Notes: generated from the letters alone by a model not told the origin. Positions 25,113-33,322 are shown, numbered from the stretch's first letter. The stretch is 48,525 nt of DNA from DASPNM01 sp035626515 (GCA_035626515.1 DASPNM010000010.1:1-48525), one strand, 5' to 3'. Program-made: numbers and translations.

Positions 25113-25778
25113 ATGTTAGTCGACACAGCTACATACGCACAGATCAACGCCGATCTTTTGCAGCGGCGTGTTACCCTTGTTGCCGTTTCAAAAACCAAAA
25201 CAGCGGAGCAGGTAAAGGCACTCTACGACCTGGGGCACCGGGATTTCGGTGAAAATTACGTGCAGGAGCTGATGGACAAACAGGCGGCCCTTCCCCACGA
25301 TATCCGGTGGCATTTTATCGGGCACCTGCAGAGGAACAAGGTTAAGAAGCTGATCCCGTTCGTTTACCTGATCCAGAGCGTGGACAGCCTGAAGTTGCTG
25401 AAGGAGATCAACAAGCATGCAGGCCGGGCGGAAAAAGTGATTCACTGTCTCCTGCAGGTTCACATCGCAACGGAAGAAACAAAGTTTGGTTTGGATGAAA
25501 CAGAACTTGCTGAGCTCCTGGGTCACCTCGCCGCCAACGAAAAAGAAATGAAATGGGTTTCGATCAAAGGGCTGATGGGCATGGCCTCACTCACCGGCGA
25601 TATGGCCCGGGTCCGAAACGAATTTCGCCGCCTGAAGGCAATCTTTGAGCGGGTGCGAACTCAGATCTCAGGCTTTACGATCCTTTCCATGGGCATGAGC
25701 GGCGATTACCGGATCGCCATCGAGGAAGGAAGCAACCTGGTGCGCATCGGCACACTCTTGTTTGGCGAAAGGTCCTGA
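25113..25778 (+). CDS. YggS/PROSC-family pyridoxal-phosphate homeostasis protein
   Basis: The 221-residue cytoplasmic protein is the usual length for the family. The PLP lysine is Lys27 in VAVSKTK. FGENYVQE, WHFIGHLQRNK, QSVDS, QVHIATEETKFGL, GLMGMAS and the closing SMGMSGDYRIAIEEGSNLVRIGTLLFGER are all conserved family motifs. These proteins bind PLP without known catalysis and keep B6 vitamer and amino-acid pools balanced. It follows the acyl-CoA dehydrogenase by 36 bases and may share its transcript. Confidence 0.93.
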   Translation: MLVDTATYAQINADLLQRRVTLVAVSKTKTAEQVKALYDLGHRDFGENYVQELMDKQAALPHDIRWHFIGHLQRNKVKKLIPFVYLIQSVDSLKLLKEINKHAGRAEKVIHCLLQVHIATEETKFGLDETELAELLGHLAANEKEMKWVSIKGLMGMASLTGDMARVRNEFRRLKAIFERVRTQISGFTILSMGMSGDYRIAIEEGSNLVRIGTLLFGERS

Positions 25779-25814
25779 TCCGGTAAAATCTTCGTAATTT
25801 TTGCCGCTATTCCC

Positions 25815-26297
25815 ATGTTCCGCGTTGCGTTCCTATTGTGCACAACATTTCTGGCATCATCCTGCTTTGCGCAGGACGAACAGGACACGTTGCTGAAGCG
25901 CTGCCCGATCTTCATTACCGACACGGTGAGCTCCAATAATTTCTTCATCGAGGCTTTGCCGGCCACGGTGAAAGTCGACCGAATCAAAGGCGATCTTACC
26001 GTAGTGGTACAGCAGCGGGACCAGTTTTTCACCATCTTTTTTGGCGAAAAAAAACTCCGAAGCGGCAAATACAGCATCAAGCCAAACGCAAAGAACAAGC
26101 ATGAGGCGATCGCGAAGTATTCATTCAAATCCGGCGACCAGGTGTCGTACATAAATGTGGCAAACGGAACTATCGAAGCGAGCTTCGATGAAGCCACGGA
26201 ACTCTGGCGGCTGCTGATCAGCGGGACGATCGCAAATGTGGTGGAACGGAACGTCAGTTATTACAGGGTTCGTGGTGAGCTGTTCCTCAAAGACTGA
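25815..26297 (+). CDS. Small secreted protein of unknown function
   Basis: The 160-residue protein has a signal peptide (MFRVAFLLCTTFLASSCFAQ; possibly a lipoprotein through SSC, but cleavage after FAQ looks more natural). The rest is predicted beta-rich and charged. I recognise no family. A TAATTTTTGC element lies 12-20 bases before the start. Its last 11 bases overlap the end of the convergent NHL gene. Confidence 0.65.
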   Translation: MFRVAFLLCTTFLASSCFAQDEQDTLLKRCPIFITDTVSSNNFFIEALPATVKVDRIKGDLTVVVQQRDQFFTIFFGEKKLRSGKYSIKPNAKNKHEAIAKYSFKSGDQVSYINVANGTIEASFDEATELWRLLISGTIANVVERNVSYYRVRGELFLKD

Positions 26298-27237
26298 TTA
26301 CTGAAAGTTTACGAATGCCGGCTGCCACCAGTCCCAGCAGCACTGCCGCCCCGCCAATGATGAGTGTATTTCCCAAACTTGTTCTTACCACGTTTGGTTT
26401 CGGCCCCAGGTCCTTCGCCGCAATCTGGCGGATGCGAACCTGGTTGGTCGCGCTGTTCTCCAGCAACCACAGGTTACCCTTTTTGTCGAAAGCGCCGCCC
26501 GTAGGCGACCACACTCCTTTTGAATAGGCAATCACCTCCACCTTTCCTTCCGGAGTGACGCGCTTTACTTTTTTCTGGGAAAGAATGGCCACGTAAATAT
26601 TTTCATTTTTATCGGCCCAGATGCCGTAAACATTGTGCCTGCGGCTGAACCCGAGCCCCGGCCGGCCATCGTCAAGGTTTTCTGCGAGCAGAGTGAACCT
26701 CCCGTGCTGGTCCAGGCGATAGAGCTTGTGGAGATCTACGAAATAGATCACGCCTGCCCGCGTGCAATAGCTCCACCGGATATCGGAAAATTTTCCCGAA
26801 GCAATCGTGCTCACCGCGCCCCCGGGTGTTCGCTTCATAAAGCGGCTGGTTGTGAAGCGGTGGATCCAATACACGTTTCCCAGGCTGTCGCGAAGAAATC
26901 CATAGTCTTCCAAAAACCCGGGCGTCGGTTCTTTCAGACGTTCGACCGTCCCGGAAGAGTGGAGCTTCCATACATAATGTCCCCAGGTATTGAGCCGCTC
27001 CCCGTTGTACCAAAGATGCTCACCGTAAATGTTGTCGTCTTTGTCGATCGCCAGCTCGTGCGTGTGCACACCGGGCACAGCGACGGTTTTCCTTCCAGAT
27101 GGTTCCACTTTCCAGACCTGCCGGAGATCCGTATAATAAATATTCCCCTTGCTGTCGATCACGATCCCGGTGCCGGGATGCGCCTCCAGCAACGCGGGAA
27201 TCAGGACGCTACAGGTGAGAAGGAGAATTTGTTTCAT
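26287..27237 (-). CDS. NHL/SMP-30-like beta-propeller protein with C-terminal membrane anchor
   Basis: The 316-residue protein has a signal peptide (MKQILLLTCSVLIPALLEA). About five or six NHL-type blades follow, each with a phrase such as DSKGNIYYTD, DKDDNIYGEH, DSLGNVYWIH, DKNENIYVAI or DKKGNLWLLE. A single hydrophobic segment near the C-terminus (LIIGGAAVLLGLVAAG) with basic residues after it would anchor the propeller outside the inner membrane. Such propellers bind ligands or act as lactonase-like enzymes; no catalytic claim is possible here. It starts 3 bases after the intradiol-dioxygenase-like gene, with which it forms an operon. Confidence 0.8.
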   Translation of the reverse strand: MKQILLLTCSVLIPALLEAHPGTGIVIDSKGNIYYTDLRQVWKVEPSGRKTVAVPGVHTHELAIDKDDNIYGEHLWYNGERLNTWGHYVWKLHSSGTVERLKEPTPGFLEDYGFLRDSLGNVYWIHRFTTSRFMKRTPGGAVSTIASGKFSDIRWSYCTRAGVIYFVDLHKLYRLDQHGRFTLLAENLDDGRPGLGFSRRHNVYGIWADKNENIYVAILSQKKVKRVTPEGKVEVIAYSKGVWSPTGGAFDKKGNLWLLENSATNQVRIRQIAAKDLGPKPNVVRTSLGNTLIIGGAAVLLGLVAAGIRKLSVISL

Positions 27238-27240
27238 GTT

Positions 27241-27897
27241 TCAGTTTGCAGGGTAATTGCGAACGTTCAGTCCGAGTATGATATCCCGGCGGGCCTTGAG
27301 CATGCCCCCTGAAAATTTCGGACGCAGGAGGCCGCTTCCCCCGACCGGGGCGGGTCGGTTTCTTTCCGATGCGGGAAGCAAGGGATCGTCTTCAAAGACA
27401 AACTCGTCAATCCAGTATTCGGAAAATCCTGGTTCCTTAACTATCGGGTGAATATGCTTCGGGTTGCTGCTGTTGGGGTACGACGCGGGTACCAGAGTGT
27501 AGAAACGGTATACGCCTTTCGCGTTTGTTTTCACCCAGCCGCGGATGTATCCGTGTCGCTTTCCCCAGGTTGTATTGCTGAGCGCATCATCGGTCTTTCG
27601 GGAATAACGACCCTGCTGGTCAGTGTGATAAACGTAGAGCACCACGCCGGGCGCCGGCGTTTTGCCATCCCGTTTGTAAACCACACCGCTGATCTCGATC
27701 CGGGGCCCGTCTTCGTTGAAATCCGGAAGCGTGTCCACTTCGTCCAGTTTGTCGAAAGAAACGAGGCTTTCGTAAATGGCTTCACAACCTTCGCAGCCCC
27801 CGCCCACCGGGAGTTCGGCCCGGGTGCGTTTGCCGGATTGGGAGCAGCCCGCCTGGGTAAAGGCCATTGCGAGAACAAAGAGCGTAAAAATTTTCAT
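27241..27897 (-). CDS. Intradiol ring-cleavage dioxygenase-like lipoprotein
   Basis: The 218-residue protein starts at ATG 27895-27897 (MKIFTLFVLAMAFTQAGC, lipobox TQAGC, lipidated Cys18). The fold is that of the protocatechuate 3,4-dioxygenase beta chain: IEISGVVYKRDGKTPAPGVVLYVYHTD, then GRYSRKTDD, GWVKTNAKGVYRFYTLVPASYP and PKHIHP. The four non-haem iron ligands look preserved (Tyr98, Tyr140, His148, His150). Cytoplasmic relatives cleave catechols; this one is extracytoplasmic, so an aromatic or polyphenol outside the cell is the likely substrate, if it is active. A short CEGCE element lies at residues 35-39. Confidence 0.85.
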   Translation of the reverse strand: MKIFTLFVLAMAFTQAGCSQSGKRTRAELPVGGGCEGCEAIYESLVSFDKLDEVDTLPDFNEDGPRIEISGVVYKRDGKTPAPGVVLYVYHTDQQGRYSRKTDDALSNTTWGKRHGYIRGWVKTNAKGVYRFYTLVPASYPNSSNPKHIHPIVKEPGFSEYWIDEFVFEDDPLLPASERNRPAPVGGSGLLRPKFSGGMLKARRDIILGLNVRNYPAN

Positions 27898-28066
27898 GAC
27901 TCTGGTTTTGTTTGTCAAAGCTGCGCTGTTTTCTCACGGCGGTGGGAAAGTTTACACTTCCGGAAGCGAACGCTTGATGAAAGGCAGGCGCGCGGTTCGT
28001 CATGCAAACCCATCCGGATGTGTAAACCCCTCGCGACGGAGGGAAATTGTACTTTTAATTTGGACC

Positions 28067-29086
28067 ATGCGTACAACAGGCATTTTTTACCGCTACCGGG
28101 TGCACCACCTGCTGTTCTGGGCAATGGTGTTCGCCTTCTGGTATTACCTGAGGTACCAGGATTATGCCAGCACCGGCATTGCTCTCGGCATCACAGCTGT
28201 GAAAGTCACGGCGCTGGCGGTGCTCGTGTACATCACAAATTTCATTTTCATTGAAAAGTTTCTTTACCGCAAAAAATACCTCGCTTTCCTGGGCCTTTTC
28301 GTGATGGGAATATTCCTGACTGCCGTGCTGAAGGTTTTTCTCATGGGTAAAATACTTGGGGAACCTGATTTGTTCAGCATGACCGACCTGAAACGGAAGC
28401 TTTACGAAAACGTTATCTCTGATTTTTTCCTCGTGTCGGCCGGCGCAGCAGTGAAGCTTATTTTCGATTACTTGCGTATGCAGCAGCGGCTCGCGGAGGT
28501 GGCGAAGGAAAAGGCCGAAACCGAGCTGAACTTCCTGAAGTCGCAAATCAATCCTCATTTCTTATTCAACTCGCTGAACTCGGTATATTTCCTGATCAAT
28601 AAGGACAACCCGGAGGCGCGTCAGGCACTGCACCAGTTTTCCGAAATGCTTCGTTACCAGCTTTATGAAGCAAATGGAGAGAAGGTACCGATCGAAAGGG
28701 AAGTTAGTTACCTGCAGGACTACGTCAATTTGCAACAGCTGCGGCGTGACGAGCGGTACTGGGTGCAATTTAACTGCGCACCCGAAGTGCACGGATTTTC
28801 GATTGAGCCCCTGCTACTGGCTCCGTTCGTGGAAAATGCTTTCAAGCACATTTCCAGCGAGCCCGGGCGGGCACATTTCGTGGAGGTGAACTTAAGGCGG
28901 TCGAATGGCGTGTTCACCCTTTCGGTCGTGAATTCGAAGGATGAAAGACCGTCCGTCAAACAAAATGGCGGGATCGGGCTGAAAAATGTAAAAAGACGCC
29001 TGGAACTCCTTTATCCCGGGAAGCACCATTTGAACATTGACGAAAAACCGGATAGATTTTCCGTGCAGCTGAATATCGAATTATGA
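28067..29086 (+). CDS. LytS/YpdA-type sensor histidine kinase
   Basis: The 339-residue membrane kinase starts at ATG 28067; a longer in-frame upstream extension overlaps the divergent gene and is not coding. Four hydrophobic segments occupy residues 10-135, followed by a short coiled coil. The phosphoacceptor motif is QINPHFLFNSLNS with His164, typical of the PF06580 histidine-kinase class. The ATP-binding part has LLLAPFVENAFKH (N box) and NGGIGLKNVKRRLELLYP (G box). It overlaps the response-regulator gene by four bases (ATGA), a classic pair. The signal sensed is unknown; there is no extracellular domain of any size. Confidence 0.93.
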   Translation: MRTTGIFYRYRVHHLLFWAMVFAFWYYLRYQDYASTGIALGITAVKVTALAVLVYITNFIFIEKFLYRKKYLAFLGLFVMGIFLTAVLKVFLMGKILGEPDLFSMTDLKRKLYENVISDFFLVSAGAAVKLIFDYLRMQQRLAEVAKEKAETELNFLKSQINPHFLFNSLNSVYFLINKDNPEARQALHQFSEMLRYQLYEANGEKVPIEREVSYLQDYVNLQQLRRDERYWVQFNCAPEVHGFSIEPLLLAPFVENAFKHISSEPGRAHFVEVNLRRSNGVFTLSVVNSKDERPSVKQNGGIGLKNVKRRLELLYPGKHHLNIDEKPDRFSVQLNIEL

Positions 29087-29799
29087 AACTGAAGTGCATC
29101 ATTATTGACGACGAGCCGCTGGCACGAAAAGGGCTGAAGGAGTACATCGCAGACGTGGACTTCCTGAACCTGCTGGGAGAATTCGAAAGCCCTCTCCAGG
29201 CGACGGAACTGATCAGCCAGCATGGCGTAGACCTTCTTTTCCTGGATATCCAGATGCCGCAAATCACAGGCCTTGAGTTTTTCAAAAGTTTGCAGCAGCC
29301 ACCTCCTGTTATATTCACCACCGCGTACCCTCAGTATGCGCTGGAAGGGTTTGAGGTGAATGCGCTCGACTACCTGGTGAAGCCCATTTCCTTTGACCGG
29401 TTTTTGAAAGCGGCAATGAAGGCGAAAGAATATTACGAAGTGCGCGATAAAAACCGGGCGGCTCCCGGGGCATCCGATCACTTTTTCATCAAGGCGGACA
29501 ACCGCCTGGTAAAGTTGACCTACGACGAGATCCTGTTCGTGGAAGCCCTGCAGAACTATGTAGTCATTCACACTCCGCAAAAAAAATATATCACCTATCT
29601 CACGTTCAGATCCGTCGAGGAATATCTGCCGCGCGACCGTTTCCTGAAAGTGCACAAGTCCTACATCGTCTCGGCTTCACGCGTGGACAGTATCGAGGGA
29701 ACTGATCTTTGGATTGGCGTTCATCAGATTCCTGTGAGCCGGAATTTGCGGGAGGAAGTGATGGACAAACTCCTTAAAGGGAAATTCCTGAAGCGCTGA
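29083..29799 (+). CDS. LytTR-family response regulator
   Basis: The 238-residue DNA-binding regulator has an N-terminal receiver domain with acidic pocket IIDDEP, phosphoacceptor Asp55 in LFLDIQMP, a Thr in FTTAYPQYA and Lys in YLVKPISFDRF. The C-terminal LytTR domain (about 130-235) contains FFIKADNRLVKLTYDEILFVEA, RSVEEYLPRDRFLKVHKSYIVS and QIPVSRNLREEVM. It is the partner of the kinase it overlaps. LytTR proteins bind direct repeats upstream of target promoters. The next gene, 59 bases on and encoding a secreted esterase-like protein, is a possible target or operon member. Confidence 0.95.
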   Translation: MKLKCIIIDDEPLARKGLKEYIADVDFLNLLGEFESPLQATELISQHGVDLLFLDIQMPQITGLEFFKSLQQPPPVIFTTAYPQYALEGFEVNALDYLVKPISFDRFLKAAMKAKEYYEVRDKNRAAPGASDHFFIKADNRLVKLTYDEILFVEALQNYVVIHTPQKKYITYLTFRSVEEYLPRDRFLKVHKSYIVSASRVDSIEGTDLWIGVHQIPVSRNLREEVMDKLLKGKFLKR

Positions 29800-29858
29800 T
29801 CGGGATTGCCGCGTACCGTTTCGGATTGAAATGGTATAGTTTTCGTTTCCTCTTCGGT

Positions 29859-31625
29859 ATGAAATATTTGCTGTTTTTCTCCCTGTTTCCGTTTTTCGCA
29901 GGAGCGCAATCGCGGTTCCCGTACAATGGTGGTTTCGAACAAACACGATCAGCCGCTTTCTGGGATTGGACTTACGCCAATGACCCGTTGGCGTATGCCT
30001 TCTCGCAGGAGCACGAGCAGGTGCACAGCGGAAAACATGCCCTGAAAATCGAGGGGAAAAACGCACCCGGGGTCAATGCTGGCGCTGGCAAGTTCTGGAT
30101 ACAGCTTCCCGCCGAATGGCTACGGGCAAGGTCGCGGCTTACCCTTCGAGGCTGGATCTATTCCGGCCCGAATACCCGAGCCGGCATCTGGTTCAGCCAG
30201 CTCCCCGCACTCCGCACTCAGGAGATGTTGTCGGACACTCAGAAAATTGCCCACACGTGGGAAGAGCTGATCCTCGAAATTCCTGTTGTGCCCGGGAGCA
30301 ACGGTCTGTTGCTTGGCGGATTTTTGACCGGGCCCGGCATTGCAGTATTTGACGATTTCCGGATTTACTCGGAGGGGGAGCTGGTTGTGGATGCTTCCCG
30401 GGGATTTCCTGAGGCAACAGCATCCGAAATCTCGTGGCTGAACCGCGTTGCGGTGCCCCTTGCGTCGCTCGAGGACGAGGATAAGAAAAGTGACCTGGAT
30501 CTCCTTTCGAAATGGGTCTCGGACAAAAGGATTGTCGGGTTGGGCACTCCGACGAAGGGCACCAGCGAAGCGTTCCGTCTCTACCTGCGGTTGCTGAAGC
30601 ACCTGGCGGGCCAGGGATTCCGGACGCTTGCCCTGGATGAAAATGTGGCTGCCGTCGGAAAGCTGAATGAATACGTAATGGGTGGCCCGGGCGACGGCCG
30701 CGAAATATTGAAAAACGGCTTTTTGCCATCCTGGCAAAACGAAGAGTTGCTTCAACTTGTGGAATGGACGCGGCTCTACAATGCCACGCAGCGGTATAAA
30801 ATACGCTTCGTCGGGCTCGATATGCTTTCGGTGCGTGAGTCCTTCGATGAATTGCTCGAATTCGCGAGGCGCCACGATCCGGCGCTGGATGATACGCTCC
30901 GGTCGTTTAGAACAGGGGAGCTGGCAGAGCTGTTGGAAAATTCAGTGATCGACTACACGAACACGCTTCCGGGAAAGAAACAACTCTATGTTGAATCGTT
31001 AAGGCCGATCGCTTCGCTGATTGAAAAACACATTGCCGACAACCTGCCGGTTTATTATATCTCCATACCGCGCGATACGGTGAACTGGATCCGCATGAAT
31101 GCCTCCGCCATTGCGCAAAACCTGCTGCTGATGGAAAGAGGTATTCCGAAACTTCGCGACAGTTGCCTTGCCGAGAACCTGCTGGCCTATGCCGGCCAGG
31201 CAGCCGAACCGAAGATCATATTGCTTACGCATAATGGTCATGTAGCGAAGGCCCGGGGATTTCTCGGTGGCTGGCTGCACGAGAAACTGGACAGCGAATA
31301 TTTTGCAATTGCGTTTACGACGGCTTCCGGCAGCTATCACGGGAATCTGTCCCGAACCACATGGGCCTCACATGAATTGTCGAAACCTTACCCGGGCGCG
31401 CTCGAATACTATTTGCAAGCTGCGGCGCCTCGAAGCTTTCTCCTGGACCTGGGGAGGGTGAATTGCGCGGAGCCTGATGCTGCGTGGATCTGCCGGCGAT
31501 TAGACTATCGTGGGATCGGGTTCGGACATGCAGGGGAACAATTCTGGTTCAATGCATGGAGTCCATCCACCTATAATGCGCTGATTTTCGTAAGCCGCAC
31601 ATCGGCCGTCCGGCCCCTGCAATAA
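29859..31625 (+). CDS. Secreted erythromycin-esterase-like protein lacking the usual catalytic histidine
   Basis: The 588-residue protein starts at ATG 29859 (MKYLLFFSLFPFFAGAQ, signal peptide); an ATG 33 bases earlier is less likely. Residues 25-175 form a beta-sandwich-like N-terminal domain (WDWTYANDPLAYAFSQEHEQ; VFDDFRIYSEGE). The rest matches the erythromycin-esterase family: IVGLGTPTKGTSEAF, ALDENVAAVGKLNEYVMGG, IRFVGLDM, and ILLTHNGHVAK. In Ere enzymes the first motif is normally GEATHG with a catalytic His; here Lys233 stands at that position and Thr230 replaces the Glu. The protein is thus probably a pseudoenzyme or has another chemistry. It ends flush against a convergent small gene. 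Confidence 0.8.
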   Translation: MKYLLFFSLFPFFAGAQSRFPYNGGFEQTRSAAFWDWTYANDPLAYAFSQEHEQVHSGKHALKIEGKNAPGVNAGAGKFWIQLPAEWLRARSRLTLRGWIYSGPNTRAGIWFSQLPALRTQEMLSDTQKIAHTWEELILEIPVVPGSNGLLLGGFLTGPGIAVFDDFRIYSEGELVVDASRGFPEATASEISWLNRVAVPLASLEDEDKKSDLDLLSKWVSDKRIVGLGTPTKGTSEAFRLYLRLLKHLAGQGFRTLALDENVAAVGKLNEYVMGGPGDGREILKNGFLPSWQNEELLQLVEWTRLYNATQRYKIRFVGLDMLSVRESFDELLEFARRHDPALDDTLRSFRTGELAELLENSVIDYTNTLPGKKQLYVESLRPIASLIEKHIADNLPVYYISIPRDTVNWIRMNASAIAQNLLLMERGIPKLRDSCLAENLLAYAGQAAEPKIILLTHNGHVAKARGFLGGWLHEKLDSEYFAIAFTTASGSYHGNLSRTTWASHELSKPYPGALEYYLQAAAPRSFLLDLGRVNCAEPDAAWICRRLDYRGIGFGHAGEQFWFNAWSPSTYNALIFVSRTSAVRPLQ

Positions 31626-31778
31626 TCAGATGCCCCGCTGGCTGCCTGTATTTCCCGGGCGGTTCACAAAACCCCCGGAAGACCGGGGCTTGCCGATCTG
31701 TTTTGCCGCTTTCGGTGGACCGGCTTTTTTCTGTCCCTTCCCCCGGTTCTTTTTGGATTGCTGGTTGAGGAGCGACAT
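31626..31778 (-). CDS. Small basic protein of unknown function
   Basis: The 50-residue protein starts MSLLNQQSKKNRGKGQKKAG and ends FVNRPGNTGSQRGI. It is rich in Lys, Arg, Gly and Ser and is probably disordered and nucleic-acid binding. A TATCTTTG promoter element ends 11 bases before its ATG, which argues that it is real. Its stop codon (31626-31628) directly abuts the stop of the esterase-like gene. I recall similar short proteins ending in a Gly-Ser-x-Arg-Gly tail in other Chitinophagaceae, but cannot verify it. Longer open frames running through it from further right are antisense to the SprB gene. Confidence 0.55.
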   Translation of the reverse strand: MSLLNQQSKKNRGKGQKKAGPPKAAKQIGKPRSSGGFVNRPGNTGSQRGI

Positions 31779-31789
31779 TCTTTTTTTTG

Positions 31790-31797
31790 CAAAGATA
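31790..31797 (-). promoter_or_regulatory. TAnnTTTG -7 element for the small basic protein gene
   Basis: TATCTTTGC on the minus strand, 11 bases before the ATG at 31778; an exact consensus match. Confidence 0.55.
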
Positions 31798-31874
31798 GTT
31801 TTTGCTTCGTCGCAGCGGTTTAAGCTATAAGCAACCAATATGTAGTAAATTACGATTGAACTGCAAACTGACTT

Positions 31875-33200
31875 ATGATGCAAAAATTCTCGATCCGGTG
31901 GATGACGGTCCTCGGCCTTGCCACCGCCCTGCTGGTTTACGCGTGCAGTGGGGGAGGCGGGAGCACACCTCCACCGAATCCCTGCGCCGGTGTAACCGTG
32001 ACGGTCACGGCAACCACTACCAACCCCACCCTGGGGCAGAATAACGGAAGCATCAGCGCTGCTGCCACCGGCGGGACAGGGTTTACTTTTAGCCTCAACG
32101 GAGGAGCCTTCCAAGGGTCCGGAAATTTCACAAACCTGGGTGCGGGCACGTACACCGTTACGGCGCGTAACTCTAATGGGTGTACGGGTTCTGCGTCGGT
32201 TACCCTGACCGCGCCCAACCCTTGCGCGGGGGTGGTGATCACCGTCACCGGAACTACGGTCAATCCGACCACGGGACAAAATAACGGCAGCATTACGGCC
32301 AATGCATCCGGCGGAGCGGGCGGGTTCATGTTCAGCCTGAACGGCGGGGCTTTTCAGTCTTCGGGAACTTTCACCAACCTTGCTGCAGGCACTCATGTCG
32401 TGACGGCACGCGATGCGAACAACTGCACCGGGAGCGCAAACTTTACACTGGTCGCGACGAATCCCTGCACAGGTGTTACCATTACCGTCTCGGGCACCAC
32501 AACAAATCCAACCACTGCGGGGGGAACGAACGGCAGCATTTCGGCTTCTGCAACGGGCGGAACCGCGCCCTATATGTTCAGCCTTAACGGAGGCGCCTTC
32601 CAGTCCTCGGGAACATTCAACAATCTCGGCGCCGGCAACTATGTGGTCACTGCTCGCGACGCAAACAACTGCACCGGCACGGCGAACTTTACGCTTACCG
32701 ATCCCTGCACCGGGGTGACGATCACCGTCACAACCACCGTTACGGGCAACACGCCCTGCCAGCCCTCCAACTCGGGTTCGATCACTGCCTCCGCTTCCGG
32801 GGGAACGGGTCCATATATGTACAGTTTGAATGGAGGAGCATTTCAAAGCTCCGGCACGTTCAATAATCTGGCTCCGGGAAGCTATAATATCACGGCGCGT
32901 GCATCGAATGGGTGCACCGGCTCCACAAACGCGACGGTGAACAATCTTCCGGCAGGACCTCTTTTTACCCAGGTGCGCGACCTGGTGAATACACATTGTG
33001 TAAGCTGTCACAACTCCGGCAATCCAAACGGGGGAATGAACTGGACAGTGGATTGCAACATCGTGCAGTTCCAGGACAGGATCCGTGCGCGCGCGGTGGA
33101 TGGAAATCCCTCCCCGATGCCACCGGGAGGATTGTTGCCGGTTTCGGAAAGGCAGAAAATCACGAACTGGATCAATGCGGGAGGCAGGTATACTGATTAG
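31875..33200 (+). CDS. Lipoprotein with four SprB-type repeats and a C-terminal c-type haem domain
   Basis: The 441-residue protein has a lipoprotein signal (VYAC, Cys24). Four beta repeats of ~75-80 residues follow (about 36-350), each with NGSISA, GG(T/A), F/Y-x-SLNGGAFQ-x-SG-x-F-x-NL, G-x-Y-x-V/I-x-AR and NGCTGS or NNCTG. This is the SprB-repeat pattern of Bacteroidota surface proteins. The last ~85 residues differ: LVNTHCVSCHNSG contains a haem-attachment CxxCH (Cys375, Cys378, His379) and a candidate distal ligand Met415 in SPMPPGG, then VSERQKITNWINAGG, as in cytochrome-like domains of surface proteins. It should be exported, lipidated and haem-loaded by the Ccm system (ccmE/ccmF at 19308-22408). 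An electron-transfer role at the cell surface is an inference. Confidence 0.88.
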   Translation: MMQKFSIRWMTVLGLATALLVYACSGGGGSTPPPNPCAGVTVTVTATTTNPTLGQNNGSISAAATGGTGFTFSLNGGAFQGSGNFTNLGAGTYTVTARNSNGCTGSASVTLTAPNPCAGVVITVTGTTVNPTTGQNNGSITANASGGAGGFMFSLNGGAFQSSGTFTNLAAGTHVVTARDANNCTGSANFTLVATNPCTGVTITVSGTTTNPTTAGGTNGSISASATGGTAPYMFSLNGGAFQSSGTFNNLGAGNYVVTARDANNCTGTANFTLTDPCTGVTITVTTTVTGNTPCQPSNSGSITASASGGTGPYMYSLNGGAFQSSGTFNNLAPGSYNITARASNGCTGSTNATVNNLPAGPLFTQVRDLVNTHCVSCHNSGNPNGGMNWTVDCNIVQFQDRIRARAVDGNPSPMPPGGLLPVSERQKITNWINAGGRYTD

Positions 33201-33259
33201 CCGGGAGTCGGGAGTAGCCGATAGTTATTAGTCGATAGTCCGTAGTCCAAAGTCGTTAG
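33201..33259. repeat. Degenerate TAGTCGN heptamer repeat starting at a stop codon
   Basis: Eight 7-base units in register follow the TAG stop at 33198-33200 directly: CCGGGAG, TCGGGAG, TAGCCGA, TAGTTAT, TAGTCGA, TAGTCCG, TAGTCCA, AAGTCGT. Same family as 1020-1056. Confidence 0.65.
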
Positions 33260-33308
33260 TGTGCCTGCAGCCTTTGGCAAATTCTGGATGAGAATGCTTC
33301 ATTAACCC

Positions 33309-33322
33309 GTGTCAATTGACAC
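33309..33322. promoter_or_regulatory. Perfect 14-base palindrome, possible operator
   Basis: GTGTCAATTGACAC is its own reverse complement. It lies in the 228-base gap before the 33429 gene, 107 bases upstream of its ATG. No T-run follows, so it is not a terminator. The rest of 33260-33428 shows nothing clear. Confidence 0.3.

Noticed and set aside
31671..31688. CCCCGG-AAGA-CCGGGG hairpin considered as a terminator
   Set aside because: There is no T-run on either side and it lies inside the small basic protein gene.
31626..33011. A 461-codon minus-strand open frame opposite the SprB-repeat gene
   Set aside because: Its composition follows the repeated antisense codons of the SprB gene and it lacks any domain. 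Only its last 50 codons, with their own promoter element, look real.
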